Source of the DNA: an uncultured Oscillospiraceae bacterium
GTDB taxonomy: Bacteria; Bacillota; Clostridia; Oscillospirales; Oscillospiraceae
Direction: 5' to 3'
DNA: 64,000 bases
Assembly (NCBI GenBank): GCA_934573855.1
Contig: CAKTMF010000003.1
Span: forward strand, 124,001-188,000
Under the pieces are notes generated by a model. That model was not told where the DNA came from and did not search any database. It saw nothing but the letters and a program-made list of their open reading frames with translations. This document shows positions 50,943 through 59,661 of this stretch, piece by piece (position 1 is the first letter of the stretch; each line of letters begins with the position of its first letter). The position numbers and the translations under genes were made by a program.

Positions 50943-51599
50943 TCAAGCATTTCTGATGGCGCTGACGGCCGCGGCCCTGTCGGCGCAGCAGAAAACGGCG
51001 CTGCCGGCAACAAGGACGTTTGCTCCCGCGCGCTTTGCCTCGGCGGCAGTGGCGGCGCTTATACCGCCGTCCACCTCAAGCTCGCAGGACGGGTTGACGG
51101 CGTTGAGGATACGGCGTACCTCCGTGACCTTGTCCATCTGGTCATACATAAAGCTCTGCCCGCCAAAGCCCGGCTCCACGGTCATGACAAGCACAAGGTC
51201 GACAAGCTCCGCGAAGGGCCTTATCGCCTCCGCCGGGGTGGCGGGCTTGATCGTCACGCCCGTCTTTTTGCCCATGGCCCTTGCAATGCTTATGGCCTCG
51301 AGTATATTTTCCGTGCTGTCCGCCTCGACATGGAAATTTACAAGGTCGGCCCCGGCCTCACAGAACTGCCGGACATACCTTACGGGTCTGTCTATCATAA
51401 GATGAACGTCGATAAACATGTCCGTCGCCCCGCGCAGCGACTTGAGTACGGGGACCCCGATGGAGATGTTGGGTACAAATTCCCCGTCCATCACGTCAAA
51501 ATGGACCCAGTCCGCCCCCGCCCGCTCTATTTCGGCGACCTCTTCGCCGAGCCTCGCGAAATCTGCCGACAGTATAGACGGCGCGATCTTTATCTTCAT
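50943..51599 (-). CDS. rpe: Ribulose-phosphate 3-epimerase
   Basis: 218-residue TIM barrel: IAPSILSADFARLGEEV, WVHFDVMDGEFVPN with metal ligands, VDLVLVMTVEPGFGGQ, and EVDGGISAATAAEAK. Interconverts ribulose and xylulose 5-phosphates in the pentose phosphate pathway. It precedes recR on the minus strand with a 23-base gap. Confidence 0.95.
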   Translation of the reverse strand: MKIKIAPSILSADFARLGEEVAEIERAGADWVHFDVMDGEFVPNISIGVPVLKSLRGATDMFIDVHLMIDRPVRYVRQFCEAGADLVNFHVEADSTENILEAISIARAMGKKTGVTIKPATPAEAIRPFAELVDLVLVMTVEPGFGGQSFMYDQMDKVTEVRRILNAVNPSCELEVDGGISAATAAEAKRAGANVLVAGSAVFCCADRAAAVSAIRNA

Positions 51600-51673
51600 C
51601 CCATACCTCTCTGCGCAACAGCCTCTTAAGTAATTTTTATTATACTACAAGCACCGTTTGATTTGCAATACTC

Positions 51674-51702
51674 TTGACGTCAACATTATTTAGATATAGA
51701 AT
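51674..51702 (+). promoter_or_regulatory. Promoter for the XpaC-TelA-LemA-like unit
   Basis: TTGACG (51674-51679), 17-base spacer, TAGAAT (51697-51702). Confidence 0.7.
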
Positions 51703-51735
51703 ATTGTCCGAATATAGCTTATAGGGAGTTTTTCA

Positions 51736-52446
51736 ATGTCCAGAAGAAACAGACGGCCCGGCTCTGTCGGTTCAATATATTCCTTTGCCATCACATGGCT
51801 AATTCTGTCGATGTTCTTTCCGATGTTCAGGATACTCGGAATCGCCGCGTGCCTCCTGATGTCGCTCGGCGTGGCCTATATCGTTTCAAAGGTCATCGCC
51901 GCCTCACGCAGAAAGAAGGCCGCACAGGAGGCCGCCGAAGCCGAGGCCGAACGAGCAAAGAAGGCGGCGGAGGCTCCGCCTCCCGTCGAGAAGAAGAGCT
52001 ACGGCCCGGAGATAGACCCGATCATCGAGGAGGGCAACCGCGCGCTGAGCGAAATGGGCCGGCTGTACATGTCGATAAAGGATCCTGAGGTCCGGAAGAA
52101 GATAAACGAGCTTATGCGCATTACCGACAAGATCGTTCAGAATGCGATCGACGACCCCTCGGATATACCGCAGATCAAGAAATTCATGAACTACTATCTG
52201 CCCACGACGATAAAGCTCCTCAACTCCTACGACAGGATGAGCGCGCAGGGCATTGAGGGCGAAAACCTCGACAAGAGCATGAAGAGTATCAACGAAATGC
52301 TCGACGCTGCTATCGTAGCATATAAAAAGAGACTGGATTCGCTCTTTGAAAATCAGGCTCTTGATATAGAGACGGACATTGCCGTGATGAACAAAATGCT
52401 GGCACGCGAGGGCCTGTCCGGTGAAAAAGATTTCAACATCAAATGA
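51736..52446 (+). CDS. XpaC-like membrane protein (5-bromo-4-chloroindolyl phosphate hydrolysis family)
   Basis: 236 residues: two N-terminal membrane helices (about 14-52), an Ala/Glu-rich coiled-coil linker, then the conserved helical domain (DPIIEEGNRALSEMGRLYMS, FMNYYLPTTIKLLNSYDRM, LDSLFENQALDIETDIAVM). The family name comes from an old Bacillus phenotype; actual function unknown. Always found with TelA-like proteins, as here, where the stop overlaps or nearly touches the next gene. Confidence 0.86.
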   Translation: MSRRNRRPGSVGSIYSFAITWLILSMFFPMFRILGIAACLLMSLGVAYIVSKVIAASRRKKAAQEAAEAEAERAKKAAEAPPPVEKKSYGPEIDPIIEEGNRALSEMGRLYMSIKDPEVRKKINELMRITDKIVQNAIDDPSDIPQIKKFMNYYLPTTIKLLNSYDRMSAQGIEGENLDKSMKSINEMLDAAIVAYKKRLDSLFENQALDIETDIAVMNKMLAREGLSGEKDFNIK

Positions 52447-52463
52447 CGAAAGGAAATACCGAA

Positions 52464-53621
52464 ATGAACGAAGAAAAGAGCTTTATTCCTTCCCTCACTC
52501 TCGAGCCTAATGCCGCCGAGGCCGCGGTCGAGACCGCTCCCGCCGCAGCCGAGGAGGAAAAAGAGGAGGAGGTCAATGTCGAAAAGCTTGACCTGAGCAG
52601 TCTTTCCGAGGCGGAGCAGGCCGCCGTGCGCGAGTTTGCCGAGAAGATCGACGTACTTAACACCGAACAGATACTTAACTACGGCAGCAATGCCCAGAAG
52701 AACATTTCCGATTTTTCCGCCGCCGCGCTCAGCACCGTGCGCACCAAGGACATGGGCGAGGTCGGCGATATGCTCAGCGACCTTGTCGTTGAGCTGCAGG
52801 GACTTAATTTCGACGAGCAGGAAAAGAAGGGCTTCCTCGGTCTTTTCAAAAAGGCCAGCCAGAATATCGCCTCCCTCAAGGCGCAGTACGACAAGGCCGA
52901 GGTAAATGTGGACAAGATCGTCGAATCTCTTGAGAAGCACGAGATCGCCCTTATGAAGGACATCAGTCTCATGGACAAGATGTACGAAAAGAATCAGGAA
53001 TACCTCAAGGAGCTGTCCATGTACATTCTTGCCGGTAAGCTGAAGATACAGCACCTGCGCGAGGTCGAGCTGCCCGAATATCAGGCGAAGGCTGCCGCCA
53101 GCAACCTGCCCGAGGACGCTCAGGCCGCGAATGACTTTGCCAACATGATCGGCCGCTTTGAGAAAAAGATCTACGACCTTGAGCTCACCCGCACGATCTC
53201 CGTTCAGATGTCTCCGCAGATACGCATGATCCAGAACAACGACACTCTCATGAGCGAGAAGATCCGCACCTCCATCGTCAACACCATCCCCCTTTGGAAA
53301 AATCAGATGGTGCTTGCGCTGTCCATGTATCACTCCGAGCAGGCCATGAAGGCCCAGCGCGAGGTCACGGATGTCACCAATTCTCTCCTTATGAAGAATG
53401 CCGAGGCTCTCCATCAGGGTACCGTCAACATCGCCAAGGAGGGCGAGCGCGGTATCGTCGAGCTTGAAACGCTCAAGAAGACCAATCAGGAGCTTATCAG
53501 CACCCTTGAAGAGGTGCGTCAGATCCAGGACGAGGGACGCGCGCGCCGCGCCGAGGCCGAGGACGAGCTTGGCCGTATAGAGGGCGAGCTCAAGCACAAG
53601 CTCCTTCAGATGAAAGGCTGA
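52464..53621 (+). CDS. TelA-like toxic anion resistance protein
   Basis: 385 residues, almost entirely helical and coiled coil, with the conserved TelA pieces LVVELQGLNFDEQEKKGFLGLF, NDFANMIGRFEKKIYDLELTRTISVQMSPQIRMIQNND-type core and MVLALSMYHSEQAMKAQREV. An acidic low-complexity N-terminus precedes it. Linked to tellurite and cell-envelope stress tolerance in other bacteria. ATG 52464 has AAAGGA upstream; ATG 52443, overlapping the previous stop, is the alternative start. Confidence 0.87.
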   Translation: MNEEKSFIPSLTLEPNAAEAAVETAPAAAEEEKEEEVNVEKLDLSSLSEAEQAAVREFAEKIDVLNTEQILNYGSNAQKNISDFSAAALSTVRTKDMGEVGDMLSDLVVELQGLNFDEQEKKGFLGLFKKASQNIASLKAQYDKAEVNVDKIVESLEKHEIALMKDISLMDKMYEKNQEYLKELSMYILAGKLKIQHLREVELPEYQAKAAASNLPEDAQAANDFANMIGRFEKKIYDLELTRTISVQMSPQIRMIQNNDTLMSEKIRTSIVNTIPLWKNQMVLALSMYHSEQAMKAQREVTDVTNSLLMKNAEALHQGTVNIAKEGERGIVELETLKKTNQELISTLEEVRQIQDEGRARRAEAEDELGRIEGELKHKLLQMKG

Positions 53622-53630
53622 TGACCCCGT

Positions 53631-54185
53631 ATGAAGTTTCTTAAAAACCGCGTTGTCGCCGTTCTGATCTCTCTGGCGATAGTTATTTCCTCGACGCTCG
53701 TCTCCACGAATGTCAAGCTCGGCAGACGCTGCGAAAAGATTAGCGACGGATTTTACGAGGGTGTGACCTACAACGGCACCGAGCGTAAAAGCATTGCCTC
53801 GCAGCTGAGGGTCATATGCTCTGCCATGGACTCTCTTGCCGCCATATCCGGGGAGTACGGCATAGACGGCGACGGATACGCGAAAATGGCTGATATCATG
53901 AGGAGCAGTCTCTCCTACAGCTCCGTCTCGGAAAATTATGATGCTTACAGAGAGCTTTCGTCAGCGTTCGATAAGCTTTCCCGCGCTCTTTCCTCCGCAG
54001 ACCTGTCCGAGCAGGACCGCATCGAGGTCGATCAGTGTATCCTGACCGTGAGCAGCTCGCAGCAGGCAATAGAGGATTCCGGCTATAACGAAAGCGTACG
54101 CGAATTCTGCCGCGAGCAGCTCCGCTTCCCCGCCGATGTCCTTGGGAACCTTGCCGGGGTCGCTTTCCCGCAGCTCTTTGAATAA
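53631..54185 (+). CDS. LemA-like membrane-anchored protein
   Basis: 184 residues: one N-terminal membrane helix (about 8-27), then a helical periplasm-facing domain with C-terminal YNESVREFCREQLRFPADVL and VAFPQLFE, the pattern of LemA proteins. The N-terminal half is divergent. Nine bases after the TelA-like gene, so it completes a three-gene envelope unit. Confidence 0.72.
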   Translation: MKFLKNRVVAVLISLAIVISSTLVSTNVKLGRRCEKISDGFYEGVTYNGTERKSIASQLRVICSAMDSLAAISGEYGIDGDGYAKMADIMRSSLSYSSVSENYDAYRELSSAFDKLSRALSSADLSEQDRIEVDQCILTVSSSQQAIEDSGYNESVREFCREQLRFPADVLGNLAGVAFPQLFE

Positions 54186-54209
54186 GCAAATTAATCAGAG
54201 GTCAATGTC

Positions 54210-54692
54210 ATGTCGATAGAAAAAGGACGCGCTTACTTTCGTGAGCTTGGCTTGGAGGACAGGGTGCGTGAGTTCGACGTCTCCTCCGCGACCGTCGAGC
54301 TTGCGGCGCTGGCTCTTGGGGTCGAAGGCGCGCGTATCGCGAAAACTCTCTCCTTCAAGCGTGCCGACGGCGGCTGCATGCTCATCCTTGCCGCGGGCGA
54401 CGCGAGGATAGATAATCACAAGTACAAGGAACTGTTCCATATCAAGGCGAAAATGCTCACTCCCGACGAGGTCCTCGAGATGGTCGGACATCCCGTCGGC
54501 GGGGTTTGCCCCTTCGGGATAAACGACGGTGTCGACGTTTATCTGGATGAGAGTCTGAAGCGCTTTGACACGGTCTTTCCCGCCGTCGGGAGCGCCAGCA
54601 GCGCCATTGAGCTGAACCTTGATGAGCTTTACAGATACTCCAACGCCATCTCTTGGGTGGACGTCTGCAAGCTGCCCGAAGCCGGAGCATGA
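54210..54692 (+). CDS. YbaK/EbsC-type aminoacyl-tRNA deacylase
   Basis: 160 residues of the YbaK/ProX editing family, which clears mischarged Cys-tRNA-Pro or related species. The conserved KTLSFKRADGGCMLILAAGDARID (active Lys near 46), KAKMLTPDEVLEMVGHPVGGVCPFG and VGSASSAIELN are present. Exact substrate not determinable. Lies at the end of the XpaC unit before a terminator. Confidence 0.88.
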   Translation: MSIEKGRAYFRELGLEDRVREFDVSSATVELAALALGVEGARIAKTLSFKRADGGCMLILAAGDARIDNHKYKELFHIKAKMLTPDEVLEMVGHPVGGVCPFGINDGVDVYLDESLKRFDTVFPAVGSASSAIELNLDELYRYSNAISWVDVCKLPEAGA

Positions 54693-54708
54693 TCGTCCGT
54701 GAATACGC

Positions 54709-54740
54709 AAAGAACTCCCTGCCGCGGCAGGGAGTTCTTT
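54709..54740. terminator. Bidirectional terminator
   Basis: 15-bp perfect stem (54709-54723 with 54726-54740) with A/T tracts, between ybaK-like (+) and obg (-). Confidence 0.92.
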
Positions 54741-54747
54741 GTGTATA

Positions 54748-56031
54748 TCAGTCCTTATACTCGAACATAAGGTCGTACATGGAGACGGTGTCGCCGTCCT
54801 TGACGCCCATCTGCTCCATGCGATCAAACACGCCGGATTCCCGAAGGACGCGGTCGAAGTACATACGGCTCTCGTAATCCGAGAAGTTGACTGTCGAGAC
54901 GAGCCGCTGGAGCCACGGCCCCTCGACCAGCCACATATCGTCAAAGTTTTCGATGGTGAGGGTGTCCGCGCTCTCGATCTCCGGCTCACGGGGAACATAA
55001 TCGGCTTCATAGCTCGCCACCGGCGGGAGACTCGATAGACGGCGCGCACATTCCTTGACAAGCTCACGCGTCCCCTCGTGGGTCACGGCGCTCATCTCAA
55101 AAAACGTATATCCCAGCTCTTCTACATGGGCCTTGAGCCTGTCGATGTTCTCGCGATCTCCGTACAGGAGGTCGCATTTATTGGCTGCGACGATCTGCGG
55201 ACGGTCTGCAAGCTCCGCGCTGTATTCCCTAAGCTCGGCATTGATAGCGTCAAAATCCTCCACCGGGTCGCGCCCCTCGCTCCCCGAGACGTCCACAAGG
55301 TGGACGAGAAGACGGCAGCGGTCGATATGGCGCAGGAAATCATGGCCGAGGCCCGCGCCCTCGGACGCGCCCTCGATTATTCCGGGGATATCGGCCATTA
55401 CGAAGGATACCCCCTCGTCGACATACACGACGCCCAGATTCGGGAAGAGAGTCGTAAAGTGATAGTTCGCGATCTTCGGGTGAGCCTTGCTCACGACGGA
55501 AAGGAGCGTGGATTTGCCAACATTGGGGAAACCTACAAGTCCAACGTCCGCAAGCAGCTTGAGCTCAAGGGTGATATCGTGGCTCTCGCCGGGAAGTCCG
55601 GGTTTTGCAAAATGCGGTACCTGACGGGTCGGAGTCGCAAAATGCATATTACCCCAGCCGCCCCGGCCGCCCTTTGCCGCGACCCAGTCCTCGCCGGTGG
55701 ACATATCGTGCATTATCGAGCCGCTCTCTGTGTCGCGGATAATGGTCCCTCTCGGCACGCGGATATAGAGATTCTCGCCATCCTTGCCGTAGCAGCGCTT
55801 TCCCTGCCCGTTCATACCGTTTCCGGCGGCGTATTTACGCTTGTAGCGAAAGTCCATCAGAGTGGACATATTATCGTCAACGGTGAATATAACATTTCCG
55901 CCACGGCCGCCGTCGCCCCCGTCGGGGCCGCCTGCCGCAACGTATTTTTCGCGGTGGAACGCCACCGCGCCGTCCCCGCCCTTACCGGCGCGGACGCTTA
56001 TTCTCGCTTTGTCAACAAAGGATGATGCCAT
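54748..56031 (-). CDS. obgE: Obg family GTPase
   Basis: 427 residues: glycine-rich Obg fold (about 1-158, GGDGAVAFHREKYV, GGPDGGDGGRGGNV), a G domain with GFPNVGKSTLLS, DIPGIIEGA, NKCD and SAV motifs, and a C-terminal OCT domain ending MYDLMFEYKD. Works in 50S assembly and stress signalling. ATG 56031 has GAAAGGAGAT upstream. Follows rpmA after a terminator, so part of its expression may be separate. Confidence 0.96.
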   Translation of the reverse strand: MASSFVDKARISVRAGKGGDGAVAFHREKYVAAGGPDGGDGGRGGNVIFTVDDNMSTLMDFRYKRKYAAGNGMNGQGKRCYGKDGENLYIRVPRGTIIRDTESGSIMHDMSTGEDWVAAKGGRGGWGNMHFATPTRQVPHFAKPGLPGESHDITLELKLLADVGLVGFPNVGKSTLLSVVSKAHPKIANYHFTTLFPNLGVVYVDEGVSFVMADIPGIIEGASEGAGLGHDFLRHIDRCRLLVHLVDVSGSEGRDPVEDFDAINAELREYSAELADRPQIVAANKCDLLYGDRENIDRLKAHVEELGYTFFEMSAVTHEGTRELVKECARRLSSLPPVASYEADYVPREPEIESADTLTIENFDDMWLVEGPWLQRLVSTVNFSDYESRMYFDRVLRESGVFDRMEQMGVKDGDTVSMYDLMFEYKD

Positions 56032-56078
56032 AATTATCTCCTTTCGGCGCTCAGTCGGGCGGAGTGGGATCAAAGGAA

Positions 56079-56104
56079 AAAGGCCGGACGCAAGTCCGGC
56101 CTTT
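56079..56104 (-). terminator. Terminator between rpmA and obg
   Basis: 11-bp stem (56079-56089 with 56094-56104), loop of four, then a T run on the minus strand. Confidence 0.85.
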
Positions 56105-56113
56105 GGTGGTCAT

Positions 56114-56377
56114 TTACTGAGCGATTTCTTCGTAAACAGAGACCTTCTTGCGGTCCTTGCCCATGCGCTCGAACTTCACATTGCCGTCCACGAGGGCGAA
56201 CAGAGTGTCGTCCTTACCCTTACCAACGTTGGTACCGGGATGGATCTTAGTTCCGCGCTGTCTGACAAGGATGTTGCCGGCCAGGACAAACTGTCCGTCG
56301 GCTCTCTTGGCGCCAAGACGCTTAGACTCACTGTCGCGGCCGTTCTTGGTAGAACCCATACCTTTTTTATGTGCCAT
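56114..56377 (-). CDS. rpmA: Ribosomal protein L27
   Basis: 87 residues starting MAHKKGMGSTKNGRDSESKR. Mature L27 begins exactly at AHKKG-like residues. Most Firmicutes make a longer precursor whose N-terminal extension is removed by the protease Prp; here there is none, and no prp gene lies between rplU and rpmA. GGAGGTGTAACC is the RBS. Confidence 0.97.
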   Translation of the reverse strand: MAHKKGMGSTKNGRDSESKRLGAKRADGQFVLAGNILVRQRGTKIHPGTNVGKGKDDTLFALVDGNVKFERMGKDRKKVSVYEEIAQ

Positions 56378-56417
56378 TTAGGTTACACCTCCATTAGTCA
56401 ATATCAGTTGCGGAAAA

Positions 56418-56732
56418 TTATGCGTTGATGGTCTCGATCTGAACCTTAGTATAAGGCTGTCTGTGGCCCTGAGTCCTGCGGTAGCCCTTTTTGGGCTTCA
56501 TCTTGTAAACGCGAACCTTTGCGCCCTTGCCGTTCTTGACGACATTTGCGGAAACGGAAGCGCCTTCGATCACGGGTGCGCCGAAAACTGCGGACTCGCC
56601 ATCGACAACAGCCAGAACCTGGTCGAACTTGACAGACTCGCCCGCTGCGACATCGAGCTTCTCGATGTAGATAACGTCGCCTTCTGCAACACGGTACTGC
56701 TTGCCGCCGGTCACGATGATAGCATGCTTCAT
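56418..56732 (-). CDS. rplU: Ribosomal protein L21
   Basis: 104 residues starting MKHAIIVTGGKQYRV and ending GHRQPYTKVQIETI-, with the RRTQGHRQ signature. ATG 56732 is used because GGGAGGA is at the right distance; the ATG two codons earlier is too close to it. Just before rpmA, as in nearly all bacteria. Confidence 0.97.
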   Translation of the reverse strand: MKHAIIVTGGKQYRVAEGDVIYIEKLDVAAGESVKFDQVLAVVDGESAVFGAPVIEGASVSANVVKNGKGAKVRVYKMKPKKGYRRTQGHRQPYTKVQIETINA

Positions 56733-56810
56733 GAACATATCCTCCCTCTCTTCAGGTCTCGCTCTTGGGGTGGGGAGCGTGTCCCGGCTTGTTTACCCCT
56801 TCAATGCGGC
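56733..56810 (-). promoter_or_regulatory. 5' leader of rplU, possible autoregulatory structure
   Basis: About 78 transcribed bases with mutually exclusive pairings (GGGGT with ACCCC; CGCTC with GAGCG). L21 leaders are known in Firmicutes, but I cannot match a consensus. Confidence 0.35.
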
Positions 56811-56816
56811 TTATAT

Positions 56817-56845
56817 AGATTATCACGGCGACATGACAATGTCAA
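56817..56845 (-). promoter_or_regulatory. Promoter of rplU-rpmA
   Basis: Minus strand TTGACA (56840-56845), 17-base spacer, TAATCT (56817-56822). A TGACA-A-TGTCA palindrome overlaps the -35. Confidence 0.7.
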
Positions 56846-56918
56846 CAATTTTTTGCGGATCTTTTCGTCTTTTTGCATAATTTTTCGGTGTTTGCATGTC
56901 GTGCGGTGTCGTATTCGG

Positions 56919-56947
56919 TTGACACGCTTTTCCCGGCGTGATACTAT
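56919..56947 (+). promoter_or_regulatory. Promoter of the LRR lipoprotein gene
   Basis: TTGACA (56919-56924), 17-base spacer, TACTAT (56942-56947). Confidence 0.75.
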
Positions 56948-56980
56948 GGCCTCACATTGATAGAAGAAAGAAGTCACAAA

Positions 56981-58465
56981 ATGAGAACAGCAAAAATTTT
57001 TATCGCTCTGATACTCGTTTTTGTCTGCACGCTGCTGTGTGCATGCGGGCTGACATCGCTTTTTGATCCTGACAGCAGGGTCTCGGAGCTTTCCGGAGTG
57101 ATGACGGCGGACGAGATCGCGGCGCTCGATAAATACAAAAATCTCTCATCCCTCGATCTCAGCGGCAGCACCTGTTACGACGCTATCACGGCGTACATCG
57201 CTTCCCATCCATCGGTAAGCGTCGTATACACGGTTGACGTCGCGGGCCACGTTCTCGGCATGGACGCGACGGAGATAGATTTTGCCGACGCCTCAAACTA
57301 CAAGGATATCATCTCCCTCGGCAAATATCTGCCCGGTATCCGCTCCATCCTGCTCGGCAGCACCGACCTCTCCTACGAGGAGATAGAGGAGCTTCGCGCC
57401 GCTTTTCCCTCTGCCGAGGTCACCTATTCGGTCGATATCCTCGGAAAGACCTACGCGCCCGATACAGAGGAGTTTGATCTCTCCGGCCTTGACTTTGACG
57501 AGCTTGAGGCTCTCATCCCGGAGCTGAAAAAGCTCCCTGAGCTCTCCTATGTAAATCTCGTCTCCGGCGACGGCAGCTGCGGGCTGAGTTTTGACGAGTT
57601 CGCCACGATCGCCGACGAGCTGCCGGACGTGTTCTTCGAGTACCGCTTTGAGCTTTTCGGTCAGAACGTGTCGACCTCGGACACGGAGCTGACCTATGAT
57701 CTTGTCCCAATTGGGAACCGCGGCGTTGACGAGTTCCGCAGAGTCATGCCTTATATGAAAAAGCTCACCTTCCTTCTGCTCGACTGCTGCGGCGTAAGCG
57801 ACTATGAGCTTCTTGCCCAGCTCAACGAGGACTTCCCCGACACGGAGGTCGTGTGGCGCGTCCGCCTCGGCGAGTACGACACCCTCACCAACGCAGAGAT
57901 GATCTGGCTCAACGCCGGCGTCAACGACGAGCTGTGCGTCCCCCTGAAATACTGCACAAAGTGCAGGTATCTCGACATGGGGCATAACGCCATTACTAAC
58001 ATTGATTTCTGCAACTATATGCCCGATCTCGAGGTCGCGATATTTGCGCTCACTAATCTCAAGAGCATTGAGCCTCTCGCAAACTGCCCCAAGCTCGAGT
58101 ATCTGGAGATATATGCGACCGAGGTCAGCGACCTCTCCCCTCTTGCCAACTGCAAAAACCTGCAGCACATCAATTTTGGGAGCCTTTACACCATCACCGA
58201 CATTTCCCCGCTTTACGGTCTGACGAAGCTCAAGCGCTGCCGCTCCGTCTCGAGCGGCGTACCCGTTGAGCAGCAGGAGGAGATCGAAACGCTCCTGCCC
58301 GACTGCGATTTTCAGTTCGGTTTTGAGGAATCCTCCGGCGGCAACTGGCGCCGTGACCCTGACGGCGGCTGGTGCGAGCGCTACGCGCTGCTCCGCGAGC
58401 AGTTCAAGTACGACAACCATGAGGGTGTTTCCAGATCGTACAAATACGACCTGGTGGTCGATTGA
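56981..58465 (+). CDS. Leucine-rich-repeat lipoprotein
   Basis: 494 residues. Signal peptide and lipobox LLCAC (Cys about 21). The body contains several degenerate repeats pairing FPSAEVTYSVDILGKTY-like and DFPDTEVVWRVRLGEY-like segments, then SDS22-type LRRs (KCRYLDMGHNAITNIDFCNYMPDLEVAIF to TDISPLYGLTKLKRC). Outside the membrane; binding partner unknown. ATG 56981 gives the signal peptide; RBS is weak (AAGAAAG). Own promoter and terminator. Confidence 0.82.
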   Translation: MRTAKIFIALILVFVCTLLCACGLTSLFDPDSRVSELSGVMTADEIAALDKYKNLSSLDLSGSTCYDAITAYIASHPSVSVVYTVDVAGHVLGMDATEIDFADASNYKDIISLGKYLPGIRSILLGSTDLSYEEIEELRAAFPSAEVTYSVDILGKTYAPDTEEFDLSGLDFDELEALIPELKKLPELSYVNLVSGDGSCGLSFDEFATIADELPDVFFEYRFELFGQNVSTSDTELTYDLVPIGNRGVDEFRRVMPYMKKLTFLLLDCCGVSDYELLAQLNEDFPDTEVVWRVRLGEYDTLTNAEMIWLNAGVNDELCVPLKYCTKCRYLDMGHNAITNIDFCNYMPDLEVAIFALTNLKSIEPLANCPKLEYLEIYATEVSDLSPLANCKNLQHINFGSLYTITDISPLYGLTKLKRCRSVSSGVPVEQQEEIETLLPDCDFQFGFEESSGGNWRRDPDGGWCERYALLREQFKYDNHEGVSRSYKYDLVVD

Positions 58466-58466
58466 C

Positions 58467-58504
58467 AAAAAGCCGGGAAAGATATCCTCTTCCCCGGCTT
58501 TTTT
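58467..58504 (+). terminator. Terminator after the LRR lipoprotein
   Basis: AAAAGCCGGG pairs with CCCGGCTTTT (58467-58476 with 58493-58502), then T run. Confidence 0.88.
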
Positions 58505-58529
58505 ATTTGAGTTGGGAGTTGATACAGCC

Positions 58530-59621
58530 TTGAAAAAGCTTACCGCGTTTCTTCTTTCATTGAGCTGCCTTTTCGCCCTGTGCGGCTGCGCGCGAAAGAC
58601 CACGGAGGTCTCTGTAACGCTCGAACCCGCCGCTCAGGATACGGCGGCCGCCCCGCAGTCTATCCGCATCACCGTTGACTTCAGCGCCGAAGAGAGCCGT
58701 GCGATGAGCAACTTCTCAAACGGCGGACTATATTATTTCACGGGCGCTACGCTTTACGGGAGGCTGCTTTCGCCGGACAGCGATTTCCTGCGCATGGGCG
58801 CGGCAGACCTCGGCTCCGCCGCAGCGCGCTCCCTCGACGGGGACATTTCTCCGGCCTACATGTTCATTTCCGGGGAATATCTCTATTATGTGAGATACCC
58901 AAACTCCGACTCGGACGTGTCCATCGCGCGGATGAGGCCAGACGGGACTGAGCTTACGAAGCTCTACGAGGGCAAGGACTGCGACTTTCTCCAGCTGCAC
59001 GGCGGGAGATTATATTTCACCGATGAAAACCATCGCTTCGTCTCCGCCGACATGGACGGCGGCAACGTTCAAGCGGTTATCGACCGGGCGGTATATTACC
59101 CGTACTTCATCGACGAGGACCTTATCCTCTTTCAGGATGACTCGGACGGGCAAAGCCTCCATCTGTTCTCCGTCAGCGGCGGATACGATATCAAGCTCAA
59201 CGACATGATAAGCTATTCTCCGGTGATATGCGGGAGCTTTCTGTATTACCTCGGCGCGGAAGGACCAGACGAGAATACCCGACTGTGCCGTATCGACATT
59301 GGAAGCATTGAGATATCCGTCGAGGACGGTGTGAGTGAGTATGAGCTTGGGCGCGATGTTGAAGCGGGCGAGTCCGAGGTATACTCATTCCACACGGACA
59401 GTCAGACGATATACGGCGCAAACGGCGCCTCCGCCCCACTCGCGGAGTGGGCGGACTTTACCGACGGCGGATACTCCGCGCTCACCGAGAGGATATGCCA
59501 CATCGGCGACGGTTTCTCTATTGGCTTTCGGCTGAACGAGGACGACAAGGTAAGCGAGGTCCTTATCCGCGATCACAGCTCCGGATCAGCGACCGTCCTC
59601 CCGACGCTCCCCGCACTATAA
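58530..59621 (+). CDS. Beta-propeller-like lipoprotein (DUF5050-like)
   Basis: 363 residues. Start placed at TTG 58530, which yields a standard signal peptide (MKKLTAFLLSLSCLFALCGC, lipobox Cys 20) with GGGAG upstream; the frame is open well before but that sequence overlaps the previous gene. The mature part has regularly spaced GxYLYYVRY, GGRLYFTDEN, GSFLYYLG units typical of propeller domains. Extracellular sensor or binding role is inferred only from architecture. Confidence 0.75.
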   Translation: MKKLTAFLLSLSCLFALCGCARKTTEVSVTLEPAAQDTAAAPQSIRITVDFSAEESRAMSNFSNGGLYYFTGATLYGRLLSPDSDFLRMGAADLGSAAARSLDGDISPAYMFISGEYLYYVRYPNSDSDVSIARMRPDGTELTKLYEGKDCDFLQLHGGRLYFTDENHRFVSADMDGGNVQAVIDRAVYYPYFIDEDLILFQDDSDGQSLHLFSVSGGYDIKLNDMISYSPVICGSFLYYLGAEGPDENTRLCRIDIGSIEISVEDGVSEYELGRDVEAGESEVYSFHTDSQTIYGANGASAPLAEWADFTDGGYSALTERICHIGDGFSIGFRLNEDDKVSEVLIRDHSSGSATVLPTLPAL

Positions 59622-59626
59622 GAAAA

Positions 59627-59661
59627 GCTGCACACCCAAACGCAGGTGTGCAGCAATTTTT
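59627..59661. terminator. Bidirectional terminator
   Basis: GCTGCACACC (59627-59636) pairs with 59645-59654 and is followed by AATTTTTTT. Confidence 0.9.

Noticed and set aside
57293..58603. A 436-codon minus-strand frame opposite the LRR lipoprotein
   Set aside because: Would run through a terminator and lacks an RBS; the + strand has signal peptide, lipobox and repeats.
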